From NCBI GenBank assembly GCA_905116865.2, contig CAJHNH020005001.1, positions 983,699 to 1,047,698 of the forward strand: 64,000 bases of DNA. The letters are read 5' to 3'. Both the position numbers and the translations under genes were made by a program. The DNA is from Candidula unifasciata. Taxonomy: Eukaryota; Mollusca; Gastropoda; Stylommatophora; Geomitridae. Shown in pieces: positions 45,880 to 57,539 of the stretch. How positions within the stretch are numbered: position 1 is the first letter of the stretch; every line of letters starts with the position of its first letter. The notes below the pieces were generated by a model that worked only from the letters and a program-made list of their open reading frames with translations, was not told the DNA's origin and did not search any database.

Positions 45880-46075
45880 TATGACCATTTCACAGTATAT
45901 CACCGTATCCCGGATATATGACCATATCTCTGAAATATAACAGTATCCCATATATATGACCGTATCATAGAAATGTGACCGTATCCCAACAGTATGGCAG
46001 TATCACAGATATATGACCATATCATAAAAATATGACCGCATCCTAGAAATATGACCCTATCGCAGAAATGACTTA
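45880..46075 (+). repeat. Degenerate minisatellite (ATATGACCGTATCCCAGAA)
   Basis: About nine copies of ATATGACCATATC(A/C)(C/T)AGAA, spaced 19-32 bp. Confidence 0.85.
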
Positions 46076-46079
46076 CACG

Positions 46080-48560
46080 TTGTAATAGAGAAAGGTAATA
46101 AAGTAATAGTATAGACAAGTTGTGAGAGAGAAAGGGAATACCATGACAGTATAGAGAGGCTGTGAAAGAAAAGGGGGTAAAGTAACAGTATAGAGAGGTT
46201 GTGAGAGAGAAAGGCGATAAAGTAACAATATAGAGAGGTTGTAAGAGAAACGAGGAATAAAGTGACAGTATAGAGAGGTTGTAAGAGAAACGAGGAATAA
46301 AGTGACAGTATAGAGAGGTTGTGAGAGAAACGGGGAATAAAGTAACAGTATAGAGAAGTTGTAAGAGAAACGGGGAATAAAGTAACAGTATAGAGAAGTT
46401 GTAAGAGAAACGGGGAATAAAAAAACAGTATAGAGAAGTTGTAAGAGAAACGGGGAATAAAGTAACAGTATAGAGAAGTTGTAAGAGAAACGGGGAATAA
46501 AGAAACAGTATAGAGAAGTTGTAAGAGAAACGGGGAATAAAGTAACAGTATAGAGAGGTTGTAAGAGAAACGAGGAATAAAGTAACAGTATAGAGAAGTT
46601 GTAAGAGAAACGAGGAATAAAGTAACAGTATAGAGAAGTTGTAAGAGAAACGGGGAATAAAGTAACAGTATAGAGAAGTTGTAAGAGAAACGAGGAATAA
46701 AGTAACAGTATAGAGAAGTTGTAAGAGAAACGGGGAATAAAGTAACAGTATAGAGAAGTTGTAAGAGAAACGGGGAATAAAGTAACAGTATAGAGAGGTT
46801 GTGAGAGAAACGGGGAATAAAGTAACAGTATAGAGAGGTTGTGAGAGAAACGAGGAATAAAGTAACAGTATAGAGAGGTTGTAAGAGAAACGAGGAATAA
46901 AGTAACAGTATAGAGAAGTTGTAAGAGAAACGAGGAATAAAGTAACAGTATAGAGAGGTTGTAAGAGAAACGGGGAATAAAGTAACAGTATAGAGAAGTT
47001 GTGAGAGAAACGAGGAATAAAGTAACAGTATAGAGAGGTTGTGAGAGAAACGGGGAATAAAGTAACAGTATAGAGAGGTTGTGAGAGAAACGAGGAATAA
47101 AGTAACAGTATAGAGATGTTGTGAGAGGAAAGGGGAATAAAGTAACAGTATAGAGAGGTTGTAAGAGAAACGGGGAATAAAGTAACAGTATAGAGAGGTT
47201 GTAAGAGAAACGAGGAATAAAGTAACAGTATAGAGAGGTTGTGAGAGAAACGAGGAATAAAGTAACAGTATAGAGAAGTTGTAAGAGAAACGAGGAATAA
47301 AGTAGAGTATAGAGAAGTTGTAAGAGAAACGAGGAATAAAGTAACAGTATAGAGAGGTCGTAAGAGAAACGAGGAATAAAGTGACAGTATAGAGAGGTTG
47401 TAAGAGAAACGAGGAATAAAGTAACAGTATAGAGAGGTTGTAAGAGAAACGGGGAATAAAGTAACGGTATAGAGAAGTTGTAAGAGAAACGAGGAATAAA
47501 GTAACAGTATAGAGAGGTTGTTAGAGAAACGAGGAATAAAGTAACAGTATAGAGAGGTTGTTAGAGAAACGGGGAATAAAGTGGCAGTATAAAGAGGATG
47601 CGAGAGAGAAAGGGGATACACTGACAGTATAGAGAGGTTGTGAGAGAAACGGGGTATAAAGTGACAGTATAGAGAGTGTGTGAGAGAGAAAGGGGATAAA
47701 CTGACAGTATAGAGAGGATGTGAGAGAGAAAGGGTATAAACTGACAGTATAGCGAGGTTGTGAGAGAAACGGGGTATAAAGTGACAGTTTAGAGTGGTTG
47801 TGAGAGAAACTTGGGAAAAAGTGACAGTACAGAGAGGTTGTGAGAGAACAGGGGGATGAAGTGACAGTAAAAAGAGGATGTGATTTAGAAAGGGGATAAA
47901 GTAACAGTATAGAGAGGTTGTTACAGAGAAAGGGGATAATGTAACAGTATAGAGAGGTTGTGAGAGAGAAAGGGGATAAAGTAACAATATAGAGAGGTTG
48001 TGAGAGAGAAAGGGCATAATGTAACAGTATAGAGAGGTTGTGAGAAATAAAAGGGATAAAGTAACAGTATAGACACGTTGTGAAAGAGAAACCGGGGATA
48101 AAGTAACATTATAGACAAGTTGTGAGAGAGAGAAACCGGGGATAAAGTAACAGTATAGAGACGTTGTGAGAGAGAAGGCGGATAAAGTAACAGTATAGAA
48201 AAGCTGTGAGAGAGAAAGGGGATAAAGTAACAGATGATGATAGGTTGTGAGATAAAAGGGGAAATACAGTAACCATATAGAGAGGTTGTGAGATAAAAGG
48301 GGAAATACAGTAACCATATAGAGAGGTTGTGAAAGAAAAGGAAGAATACAGTAACAATATAGAGAGGTTGTGAGAGAAAAGGGGTAATACAGTAACCTTA
48401 CAGAGAGGTTGTGAGAGAAACGGAGAAAAGGGGGAATAGATTAACAGTAAAGACACGTTGTGAGAAAGAAAGAGGCTAAAGTAACAATATAGAGAGGTTG
48501 TGAGAGGGAATGTGGATAAAGTAACAGTATATAGAGGTTGTGAGAGAACAGGGGGATAAA
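46080..48560 (+). repeat. 40-bp satellite array of 2.5 kb (about 62 copies)
   Basis: The unit is GTAACAGTATAGAGAGGTTG + TAAGAGAAACGGGGAATAAA. The core 46230-47580 is nearly free of indels; the right flank from 47580 is older and more diverged. An 805-codon - strand ORF (45900-48317) runs through it because the unit lacks stops in all three - strand frames; it gives a 40-residue hydrophobic repeat (SLTTSLYCYFIPRFS...). I regard it as non-genic: it starts and ends at random points and crosses the neighbouring array. Confidence 0.96.
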
Positions 48561-48799
48561 TTAACAGCATAGAGAGAGGGAGTTCGTGTTAAAACTGAGT
48601 TGGACATAAAGAGTTAACAAAAACAACTGTATCAGTAGACAAAAGGATACAAAAGCTGGAGTTGTCTGTTGTTCAATGAGATCATCAACTACGATTGTAA
48701 AGAAATGAAAGTCTTGGCGAATAAGAAAAAGACATCGATGAATTGTTTGATTGAAAACGCTTAGCTTTAATCTAAAGTACATATTCTGAATTCAAAATG
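48561..48799 (+). other. Single-copy interval
   Basis: Nothing recognised. Confidence 0.35.
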
Positions 48800-49690
48800 T
48801 ATTAAACATTATCATCATGTGCTCTGCCAACTGGCGTAGGCGAACACGTATCTCAATAGATCGCGATCCCTCGTTGCAGGCAGCAGCTCTCTTGATGATA
48901 TCCCTCTATGCTATCGTTTCAGCCCATCCAGCATCGTCTCTCTTGGTCTGCCTCTACCCCTTTCCTACTGATCTTTCCAGTTGTCACGATGTTTTCCAAT
49001 ATCTTTCTTCTCATTACGTGGCCAAAGAGCAGTGTTTGTCTCTTTCTTATTGTTGTATATAGAGATCTATTTTGATTTGCTAGTTACTCTGGTGGTCCAA
49101 GGTATTCGTAACATTCGTCTCAGAAACCACATCTCTGTTGCTTCAAAAGTCTTCTTAATTTGTTCACTGACATTCCAAGATTCGCTACCATACAACAGAA
49201 CAAGTTCTATGTAACATTTTAGCACTTTCTTTCTGACATTATATGAGAGCGATTTATTGCTTCAGATATTTTTCATTTTGTGAAATGCAGCTGTCACTTG
49301 ACCTATTCTGCTTTTAATCTCTGTCGCACATTTTCCATTTGATGATATGATTGTTCCTAAATATTTGAATTTATTGACTTGGTTGAGTCTGATTTCTTCA
49401 ACTGAGATATCACAATGTGCAGTTATCTTCTTCTTTGATATATCCATTACTTCTGTTTTCTTAATATTCAGTGAAAGCTCTTTTTTAGCAGTCTCTATCC
49501 CCACAATATCCCGCAGTTGTTGTAAATCAGTTGCATTGTCAGCTATCAAAACTGTATCTTCTGCATAACGCAAATTGTTTAAATTGTTCGTCCAACTTGT
49601 TCCTGCTTTCCCTATAGAAAGAAAAGGTCTGCGGATAAGGCGCATCCCTGTCTTACTGCTATTTATTAATAGCTTTACGAATCCTATCCT
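48800..49690 (-). pseudogene. RTE-type LINE remnant, 3' half of reverse transcriptase
   Basis: On the - strand, NLNNLRYAEDTVLIADNATD (about 49600-49540) is the catalytic motif C with Asp-to-Glu change (YAED for YADD). SLNIKKTEVMDISKKK, NKFKYLGTIISSNGK and AFHKMKNI follow. Further down come broken pieces resembling the LINE C-terminus (YGSESW-like, FGHVMRRK-like). An uninterrupted part of 127 codons spans 49262-49645. It is truncated at both ends and dead. It is of the same subfamily as the fossil at 25480-27190. Confidence 0.8.
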
Positions 49691-49734
49691 TAAAAACGAA
49701 AGTGAATCATGGACATTTGTTAGATTAGTGAAAT

Positions 49735-51020
49735 AGTATCTCGAAGCGACGGAGGTGTAATTTTATAGATGAATGATGAGACGACAGAGGTGTGGTTTTA
49801 TAAATGAATGATAAGACGACAGAGGTGTGGTTTTATAAATGAATGATAAGACGACAGAGGTGTGGTTTTATAGATGAATGATGAGACGACGGAGGTGTGG
49901 TTTTATAGATCAGTGATGAGATTAATGAGACGATAAAAGTGTAGTTTTGTAGATCAATGATGAGATTAATGAGACGATGGAAGTGTAGTTTTATAGATCA
50001 ATGATGAGATTATTGAGACGATGGAAGTGTAGTTTCATAGATCAATGATGAGATTAATGAGACGATGGAAGTGTAGTTTCATAGATCAATGATGAGATTA
50101 TTGAGACGATGGAAGTGTAGTTTCATAGATCAATGATGAGATTATTGAGACGATGGAAGTGTAGTTTTATAGATCAATGATGAGATTATTGAGACGATGG
50201 AAGTGTAGTTTCATAGATCAATGATGAGATTATTGAGATGATGGAAGTGTAGTTTCATAAATCAATGATGAGATTATTGAGACGATGGAAGTGTAGTTTC
50301 ATAGATCAATGATGAGATTAATGAGACGATAAAAGTGTAGTTTTATAGATCAATGATGAGATTAATGAGACGATGGAAGTGTAGTTTTATAGATCAATGA
50401 TGAGATTAATGAGACGATAAAAGTGTTGTTTTATAGATCAATGATGAGATTAATGAGACGATGAAAGTGTTGTTTTATAGATCAATGATGAGATTAATGA
50501 GACGATAAAAGTGTAGTTTTATAGATCAATGATGAGATTAATGAGACGATAAAAGTGTTGTTTTATAGATCAATGATGAGATTAATGAGACGATAAAAGT
50601 GTAGTTTTATAGATCAATGATGAGATTAATGAGACGATGAAAGTGTTGTTTATAAATCAGTTATGAGATTATTGAGACGATGAAGTGTAGTTTTATAGAT
50701 CAATGATGAGATTAATGAGACGATGGAAGTATAGTTTTATAGATCAATGATGAGATTAATGAGACGATGGAAGTGTAGTTTTATAGATCAATGATGAGAT
50801 TAATGAGACGATGGAAGTGTAGTTTCATAGATCAATGATGAGATTAAAGAGACGATGGAAGTGTAGTTTTATAGATCAATGATGAGATTAATGAGACGAT
50901 GGAAGTGTAGTTTCATAAATCAGTGATGAGATTAATGAGACGATGGAAGTGTAGTTTTATAGATCAATGATGAGATTAATGAGACGATGGAAGTGTAGTT
51001 TTATAGATCAGTGATGAGAA
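49735..51020 (+). repeat. 35-bp to 44-bp minisatellite (about 30 copies)
   Basis: The first five copies are 35 bp (GAATGATAAGACGACAGAGG + TGTGGTTTTATAAAT). From about 49900 on, the unit is 44 bp (AGATCAATGATGAGATTAAT + GAGACGATGGAAGTGTAGTTTTAT) through a gain of about 9 bp (GATTAATGA-like). Variants such as GATAAAAGTGT, TTATTGAG and TTTCATAG come in blocks. Confidence 0.94.
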
Positions 51021-51320
51021 TAACCTGGACAGATAAAAAGAGTAAACATGTCTTAAAAGAAACTGACTTACGTAGAGAACTGACTGCCCACATCAGAAAG
51101 AGCTGATCTACATTCTTTGATTATGTGATCAGAAGGAAAAAACTAGAGTACATGGTGACGGTGGGAAAGTTAGAGTAGAGGAGAGGCAGAGGAAGACCGA
51201 GAGAGAAGATGTTGGACAGTTTGACATCATGGGGTGAAGATTCGTCTGTGCCATAATTAATTGAAAGTACACAAGATACAAGGTTGTGGATAGACATGAC
51301 TACTCACTCCACAGGACAAG
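51020..51320 (+). pseudogene. LINE C-terminal remnant
   Basis: It reads RRKKLEYMVTVGKLE, a stop, then RRGRGRPREKMLDSLTSW, closely matching the - strand fossil at 25497-25694 (RRKLEYIVTVGKVE and GRGRPRDKMLDSLTSW). It starts exactly where the 44-bp array ends. Dead. Confidence 0.75.
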
Positions 51321-51384
51321 GACTTTAAAAAGATATATTTTGACTGTCAACTGTATCAGCATTAGGAAGCTGGATAATTCCTGT

Positions 51385-51590
51385 CATCAACAAGGTAAAG
51401 GAAGGCAAGAAGGTACCCTACCCTATTAAAACCATCAGTGTAGTCCAGTCAGTCAACAAGATAAGGTGAAGCAAGAAGGTACCCTACCCTATTGAAACCA
51501 TCTGTGAAGTCCAGTCAATCAACAAGGTAAAGGGAGGCAAGAAGGTACCCTACCCTATTGAAACCATCAGTAAAGTCAAGTCAAGCACTA
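51385..51590 (+). repeat. About 66-bp tandem repeat (3 copies)
   Basis: GCAAGAAGGTACCCTACCCT with ATTGAAACCATCAGT and GTCCAGTCAATCAACAAGGT recurs three times. Confidence 0.9.
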
Positions 51591-51664
51591 ACTTTCATGC
51601 TGTCTGATGTATTGAGTCTATCGTGTTGTCTTACGTTGTTAGATGCCGCTTGATAAGTCTTCAG

Positions 51665-51841
51665 CAGGTATGTCAAACTTGAGGACCGCGGGTCGCTTGC
51701 GGCCCTTTGCAAGCACACATATGGCCCGCACAAAGCAAATATATTGCAATAATTTGTATTAGTGAGTTGCCAAGTGTGACCACCGTGAGGACAAAATGTG
51801 ACCCATATGGCTCTGAGAGAAACCTCAGTTTGACGTACCCG
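51665..51841 (+). mobile_element. Possible hAT-like MITE (177 bp)
   Basis: The left end CAGGTATGTCAAACTTGAGG and the right end, inverted, CGGGTACGTCAAACTGAGGT match well over about 20 bp. GGCCC and GCGGCCC motifs near the left end resemble those of common hAT families. Flanking 8-mers GTCTTCAG and GTCAGTAG agree only in five of eight positions, so the duplication is doubtful. Confidence 0.45.
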
Positions 51842-52044
51842 GTCAGTAGCCCCTCGCTGGTTGGTATTTCGCAGACAGCTTTCCCAGAACGTACGCTGGT
51901 GAGGCCAGATCAACATCTGCCTATCAGACAGCAGAGTAAGTTTGTCAACAACTGAAACACCGATATGTAACCTACAATGATAGTGAAACACAACTCAGAC
52001 AGTGCCAGTATTACTTGTCAACTATTCTCTTGAAAAAAAAAAAA
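51842..52044 (+). other. Single-copy interval
   Basis: Nothing recognised; A-run at 52033-52045. Confidence 0.3.
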
Positions 52045-52335
52045 ACTCTTTTTCTACGCGCTCACCGACTGTAAACACCGTGGAAAAGTTCTGGCTGTTT
52101 GTCCACTTTTGGACTCTAGTCCTTTTCCAGAACCTGAGTTTTGCCTACACATCCGTTTCACACAGATCTGATTCAGCTGTGTGCAGACTACTGGTTCCTT
52201 GCTACTCAGACATATGCACTCTTGATTTCAAAGGCAGCTCCCAATTTGTACGACATGATTGTGCGTAGGCAGTGGGTCTGTTCTTGTTTTTCCCCCACAA
52301 CGGAAGCCGGAAGCTCATATGGGGGTTACAAACAT
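52045..52335 (-). mobile_element. Family A SINE-like element
   Basis: CTGTAAACACCGTGGAAAAG, ACACATCCGTTTCACACAG, CAGACTACTGGTTCCTTGCT, TGCACTCTTGATTTCAAAGG, GTAGGCAGTGGGTCTGTTCT and CATATGGGGG follow the family order. The GAA tail is replaced by an A-rich stretch on the + strand side. Bases 52336-52475 are single copy. Confidence 0.75.
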
Positions 52336-52479
52336 AGAAGCTGACTCATTACGGCAGTCAGAAGCTACAGACCTATTTGTATTTATACAATCAAACACTA
52401 CACATCGTGAGAGCGAGCGGGACACGCGAGCAGGACAACTTAGGATGTTCTAACTGATACAGTGTCTGTCACCAGACAT

Positions 52480-54120
52480 ATTACAGCTTCAGATGTCCCA
52501 ATGTCGGTCTGACAAAATATCACAGCTTCATATGTCCCAAAATTAGTCTGACAAAATATCACAGCTTCATATGTCCCAAAATTGGTCTGACAAAATATCA
52601 CAGCTTCATTTGTCCCAAAATTCGTCTGACAAAATATAACAGCTTCATATGTCCCAAAATTAGTCTGACAAAATATTACAGCTTCATTTGTCCCAACATC
52701 GGTCTGAAAACATATTACAGCTTCAGATGTCCCAGTGTCGGTCTGACAACATATTTCAGCTTCCTATGTGCCAACATCGGTCTCACAACATATTAAACCT
52801 TCATATGTCCCAAAATTAGTCTGACAAAATATTACAGCTTCATATGTCCCAAAATTAGTCTGATAAAATATCACAGCTTCATATGTCCCAAAATTAGTCT
52901 GACAAAATATTACAGCTTCATATGTCCCAAAATTGGTCTGACAAAATATTACAGCTTCATATGTCCCAAAATTAGTGTAACAAAATATTACAGCTTCATT
53001 TGTCCCAACATCGGTCTGAAAACATATTACAGCTTCAGTTGTCCCAGTGTCGGTCTGACAATATATTACAGCATCATATGTGCCAACATCGGTCTGACAA
53101 CATATTACACCTTTATATGTCCCCAAATTAGTCTGACAACATATTACATCTTCATATGTCCCAAAATTAGTCGGACAACATATTACAGCTTCATATGTCC
53201 CAAAATTAGTCTGACAAAATATAACAGCTTCATATGTCCCAAAATTAGTCGGACAACATATTACAGCTTCATATGTCCCAACATCGGTCTGACAAAATAT
53301 CACAGCTTCAAATGTGCCAACATTGGTCTGACAACATATTACAGCTTCATTTGTCCCAAAATTAGTCTGACAAAATATTACAGCTTCATATGTCCCAAAA
53401 TTTGTCTGACAAAATATCACAGCTTCATATGTCCCAACATTGGTCTGATAAAATATTACAGCTTAATATGTCCCAACCTCGGCCTGACAACATATTAAAG
53501 CTTCATGTGTGCCAACATTGATCTGACAACATATTACAGCTGCATATGTCCCAACATTGGTCTGACAACTTATTACAGCTTCATATGTCCCAACATCGGT
53601 CTGATAACATATTACAGCTTCATATGTCTCAACATTGGTCTGACAACATATTACAGCTTCATATGTCTCAACATTGGTCTGACAACATATTACAGCTTCA
53701 TATGTCTCAACATTAGTCTGACAACATACTACAGCTTTATATCTCTTAACATCAGTCTGACAACATATTACAGCTTAAACTATCCCTACCCTACATGTTA
53801 CAACCTCGGCCTGACAACATACTACAGCTTCATATAACGTCGGTCTGACAACATATTACAGGTTCATATGTCCCAACCTCGGCCTGACAACATTTTACAG
53901 CTTCAAATGTCCCAACATCGGTCTGACAACATGTTAAATCTTCATATGTCCCAACATTAGTCTGACAACAAATCACAGCTTTAACCATCCCTACCACACA
54001 TGATACAACCTCGGCCTGACAACATATCACAGCTTCAGCTATCCCTACCATACATGATACAACCACGGCCTGACAACATATCACAGCTTCAACTATCTCT
54101 ACCCTTCATGATACAACCTC
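52480..54120 (+). repeat. 39-bp satellite array (about 42 copies)
   Basis: The unit is ACAGCTTCATATGTCCCAAA + ATTAGTCTGACAAAATATT. The left part has AAAATTAGTC, the right ACATCGGTC or ACCTCGGCC. Open - strand frames with 13-residue repeats (CQTNFGTYEAVIF) follow from 39 being a multiple of 3. From 53985 on, longer units with CATGATACAACCTCGGCC appear. Confidence 0.95.
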
Positions 54121-54485
54121 GGTTTAGCTTGCCAGGTCCGAAAGCATGCAGAACTGGGTTTTGTATATAAACAGACAGGGCCGTGTGGACAGGATATATT
54201 TATTATAAACAAGGTGTTGCCCGTCGCTCGGCAGCTACCAGCGGTCGGCACATTCTCTACACGGCTCTGGCCTCCTGCAGCAGTTTGTTTAGTATTCGTT
54301 CAGGCAGAGAGCTACTTTCAGAAAATGAAGAACTATACAGATGCTAACGTGAGCCATTCTGTAACATATTGGGCATATCGTCACATGTTTTCTGCTCTCT
54401 TTGTCTGCTTGTTCACTGTCTATCAGTATGTCTATATATGCCTCTATACATACACCGCTCCACAGCTACATAAGACACTCGACAG
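54121..54485 (+). other. Single-copy interval
   Basis: It contains GTATATAAAC at about 54162, TATA-box-like, but no gene behind it that I can support. The ORF 54214-54687 has no domain. Confidence 0.3.
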
Positions 54486-54489
54486 TACA

Positions 54490-54990
54490 TACACACCCAT
54501 ACCTACATACATACCTCCATACATAGATAAGCACCTCCCACGCAAATATACACTCTCGCTCACTCAGACACACTCACATACAAAAACGCTGAAGCAGACT
54601 CATACGCAGACACGTAGACACACTCCCACGCAAACACATTCACACGCAAATACGCACACGCAGATGCACTCACGCACAGACGGGTAGACACACTCAGACG
54701 CATACACTCATACGCAGACACGTAGACGCACTCAAACGCAGATACACTCTAGCACAGACGGGTAGACACACTCAGACGCAGACCCACTCACAGGCAGACA
54801 AGCGCCCACAAACTCTCACACACGCAGGCACACTCACACACAGACACACTCACACGCAGATACGCACACGTGCCTGCACATACGCAGAAATGTGCGCACA
54901 AACGAGTATCACACTCACACAAACACACGCGCCCACACGTGCAGAAGTACACACACGCATAAACACATACACATAGATCTGGCTATGTGG
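54490..54990 (+). repeat. CA-rich degenerate repeat (CACTCACACGCAGACAC)
   Basis: Loose repetition of CACTCA(C/G)ACGCAGACAC and GTAGACACACTC with irregular spacing. Confidence 0.85.
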
Positions 54991-55079
54991 TTTTTATAAA
55001 AACTCGGTGAGATAAGAAGGGTATGGGTATAATTTCTAAGGCGAAGGATAAACACAGGGATACATTCAGCGGAAGTCTG

Positions 55080-55420
55080 ACCGACATAACCAAGTCGGAT
55101 ATGTTACAGCACACTATGGCGGGTTTGTTACACAGCACACCAGGGCGGTTGTGTTACGCGTCACCCCAGGGCGGGTGTGTTACGCATCACCCGAGGGCGG
55201 GAGCGCTACGCATTACCCGGGGGCGGTGGCGGAAGCGCTGTGCATCACCCCGGGGGGGGGGCGGGAGCGCTGTGCATCACCGGGGGCGGGGGCGCTGCAT
55301 TGTGCATCATCTGAGGGCGGGGCGCTGCGCTGCGCATCATCCGGGAGTGGGGGCGCTGCGCTACACATCACCCAGGGGCAGGTACGCTACACATCACACA
55401 AGAGCAGGTATATTATAACA
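55080..55420 (+). repeat. GC-rich, CpG-dense minisatellite
   Basis: About 10 copies of ATCACCCGAGGGCGGGAGCG + CTACGC with unit lengths of 25-37 bp. It is the most GC-rich stretch in the window and rich in CpG, unlike the AT-rich neighbours. Bases 55421-55635 are single copy. Confidence 0.9.
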
Positions 55421-55639
55421 CCGATGGCACAAAATGACAGTGGTTCAATCGAGAACTCCCAAAAAGACCTACTATTTGTGCCAAGTTTTTGGTTTCTGTA
55501 GCAATTTGACACCTTTTCGGATAGCGACCCCTCCACTGCACACCGGGCAGAGAAAGGAAACGTGGAGAGAACACTTGCAGGAGTCTGTAAACTGCCCAGA
55601 CCCACTTGTGCTTGCTGATATACCCTGGGGCCGAGCAGG

Positions 55640-56015
55640 GTCATCAGATAAGCTTTGAACCATCTCCAGAAGCAGAGATACGAGGGGCTATTAAAGCGCT
55701 AAAGGTTAACGAGGCACCTGCGAGTGATGGAATTAGTTCAGAAAGTGAAATAGACAGAAATACACACAACTGCTGTGTAAGATTTTTCCAGAAATCTGGA
55801 ACCAGGAAGAAATTCCAACAGCAGTGGAAACATGGTATCGTTCTCAAACTACCAGGGAAAGGAGACTGAGGAGATGTAACAACTGGGAAGGTACCCGGCT
55901 ACTATTCGTTACAAGTGACATCTTCAGCCGGATCATCCATACAAGAATGCCCAGGCACGTCAGAGTGAGGAAAGAAAAAGTAGCTTTAAAAATAGGAAAT
56001 CTTGCACTGACCTCA
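55640..56015 (+). pseudogene. LINE reverse transcriptase remnant, N-terminal part
   Basis: In broken frames it reads EIRGAIKALKVNEAPASDGI (RT finger, the SDGI core), FQQQWKHGIVLKLPGKGD (the W..G.V..LPKKGD motif) and a CNNW-like motif with IFSRIIHTRM. The typical order of LINE RT is preserved. Stops and shifts are present. It is cut by the 16-bp array at 56018. Confidence 0.7.
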
Positions 56016-56017
56016 TT

Positions 56018-56655
56018 TTCCCGCTGTCTCATTTGCATGCTGTCTCATTTTCACGCTGCCTCATTTGCATGCTGTCTCATTTTCATTCTGTCCTATTTTC
56101 ATGCTGTCTTATTTTCATGCTGCATCATTTGCATGGTGTTTCATTTTCATGCTGCCTCATTTGCATGATGTCTCATTTGCATGCTGTCTTATCCTCCCGC
56201 TGTCTCATTTGCATGCTGTCGTATTTTCATGCTCTCCTTTTTATGCTGTCTCATTTTCATGCTGTCTCATTTTCACATTGTCCTATTCTCATGCTGTGTC
56301 ATTTTCACACTGTCTCATTTTCATGCTGTCTTATCTTCCCGCTGTCTCATTTGCATGCTGCCTCATTTGTATGCTGTCTCATTTGCATGCTGCCTAATTT
56401 TCATGCTGTCTCATTTTCGTGCTGTCTCATTTTCATGCTGTCTCATTTTCATGCTGCATCTTTTGCATGCTGTCTCCTTTTAACGGTGTCTCATTTTCAT
56501 GCTGCCTTATTTTCATGCTGTCTTATCTTCCCGCTGTCTCATTTTCATGCTGCATCATTTGTATGCTGTCTAATTTTTATGCTGCCTAATTTTCATGCTG
56601 TCTCATTTTCACGCTGCCTCATTTTCACGCTGCCTCATTTTCATGCTGCCTCATT
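56018..56655 (+). repeat. 16-bp minisatellite inside a LINE (about 40 copies)
   Basis: The unit is TCATTTTCATGCTGTC, with GCATGCTG, TCACGCTG and CCTCATTT variants. It sits between two pieces of the same LINE and replaces the segment between the RT fingers and motif A. Confidence 0.94.
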
Positions 56656-56669
56656 TAATAAAGTAATGA

Positions 56670-56860
56670 ATAGGATACTGCAGTATAGTCTTCGTAGATT
56701 TTGCAAAGGCTTTTGATAACCTGCGTAGGGGCATTACTATGGCAGATTTTGCCCTACTGTGGCATACCACAGTGAAATAGTAAATACGATCGAAGCAATT
56801 GAATTAGTGCAAGCTAGTCTACGACAATCATACAAAGTTTCTTTGTCAGCACAGGAGTTA
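56670..56860 (+). pseudogene. LINE reverse transcriptase remnant, motif A part
   Basis: It encodes VDFAKAFDNLRRG (motif A, F.D..KAFD type), then a degraded stretch with SLRQSYKVSLS. It continues the piece at 55640-56015 on the same strand beyond the array. It ends at a TTC run at 56866. Confidence 0.7.
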
Positions 56861-56861
56861 G

Positions 56862-57535
56862 ACTTCTTCTTCTTCTTCTTTGCGTTTGGTTTCGGATGCT
56901 CAGATCAGACCATCAGGTGGGTTGCCTCTATAAACTCGCATGTCAGCTGCAGGTCCTGCAAGGTTCCCCATAGCTTGCTCAAGGATTTATACTCTCTTTT
57001 TGTGTGTGTCCAATCTTGCCATTGACTGGCTAATGGAGGAAGTTACAAGAGATAGAAACAGGTGTATCAAATTAAATTTACCTCAGTTTTGGAGATTGTG
57101 GTCTAGGTAGATCACGTGATCCTTGTATCGTTAGAGCTGCCGTCAGAACCGACGATCACTGACGGTCACTGTTTTTAGTCGTGGCAATTTTCATTTTGTG
57201 TTTTCTACTTTGTTACTGACATACGGTGGCCATTGCATTTTCCTTCATTTGTAGACTCAAATGATATAGTTTTGTCACCCGGCTACTGAGTGGAATGTTC
57301 TTCGTCTATGACCAAGATGTTGTTGTGACTAGATTTAGATAATGGAGCGTGGCATGTTGCCACAGAAACGGTGGTGCCCTTATGTGGTTAAAATTGATTG
57401 CGCCTGCAACTGCTGATCTGTTTGTAAGTTGAGCTTCCAGCGATGATGAACTGCATTTCTAATATCGGACTGTTTGTGTTAGCACTTCTGATGGCTAACA
57501 GAATCTGATGTTCAGATTATTTAAAATGTCAGTTT
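56862..57535 (+). other. Single-copy interval, possible retroposon end at its left
   Basis: It begins with TTCTTCTTCTTCTTTGCGTT, like the inverted GAA ends of the retroposons here, and may hold a - strand element of about 160 bp. The rest (57030-57535) shows nothing that I recognise. Confidence 0.4.
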
Positions 57536-57539
57536 TTCT

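Noticed and set aside
52764..53420. 218-codon - strand ORF with 13-residue Cys repeats
   Set aside because: The 39-bp unit is a multiple of 3 and free of stops; the ORF ends where units with indels begin. No secretion signal or known repeat family.
54214..54687. 157-codon ORF after a TATA-like GTATATAAAC
   Set aside because: No domain, and its second half is CA-rich simple repeat; the TATA-like site alone is not sufficient.
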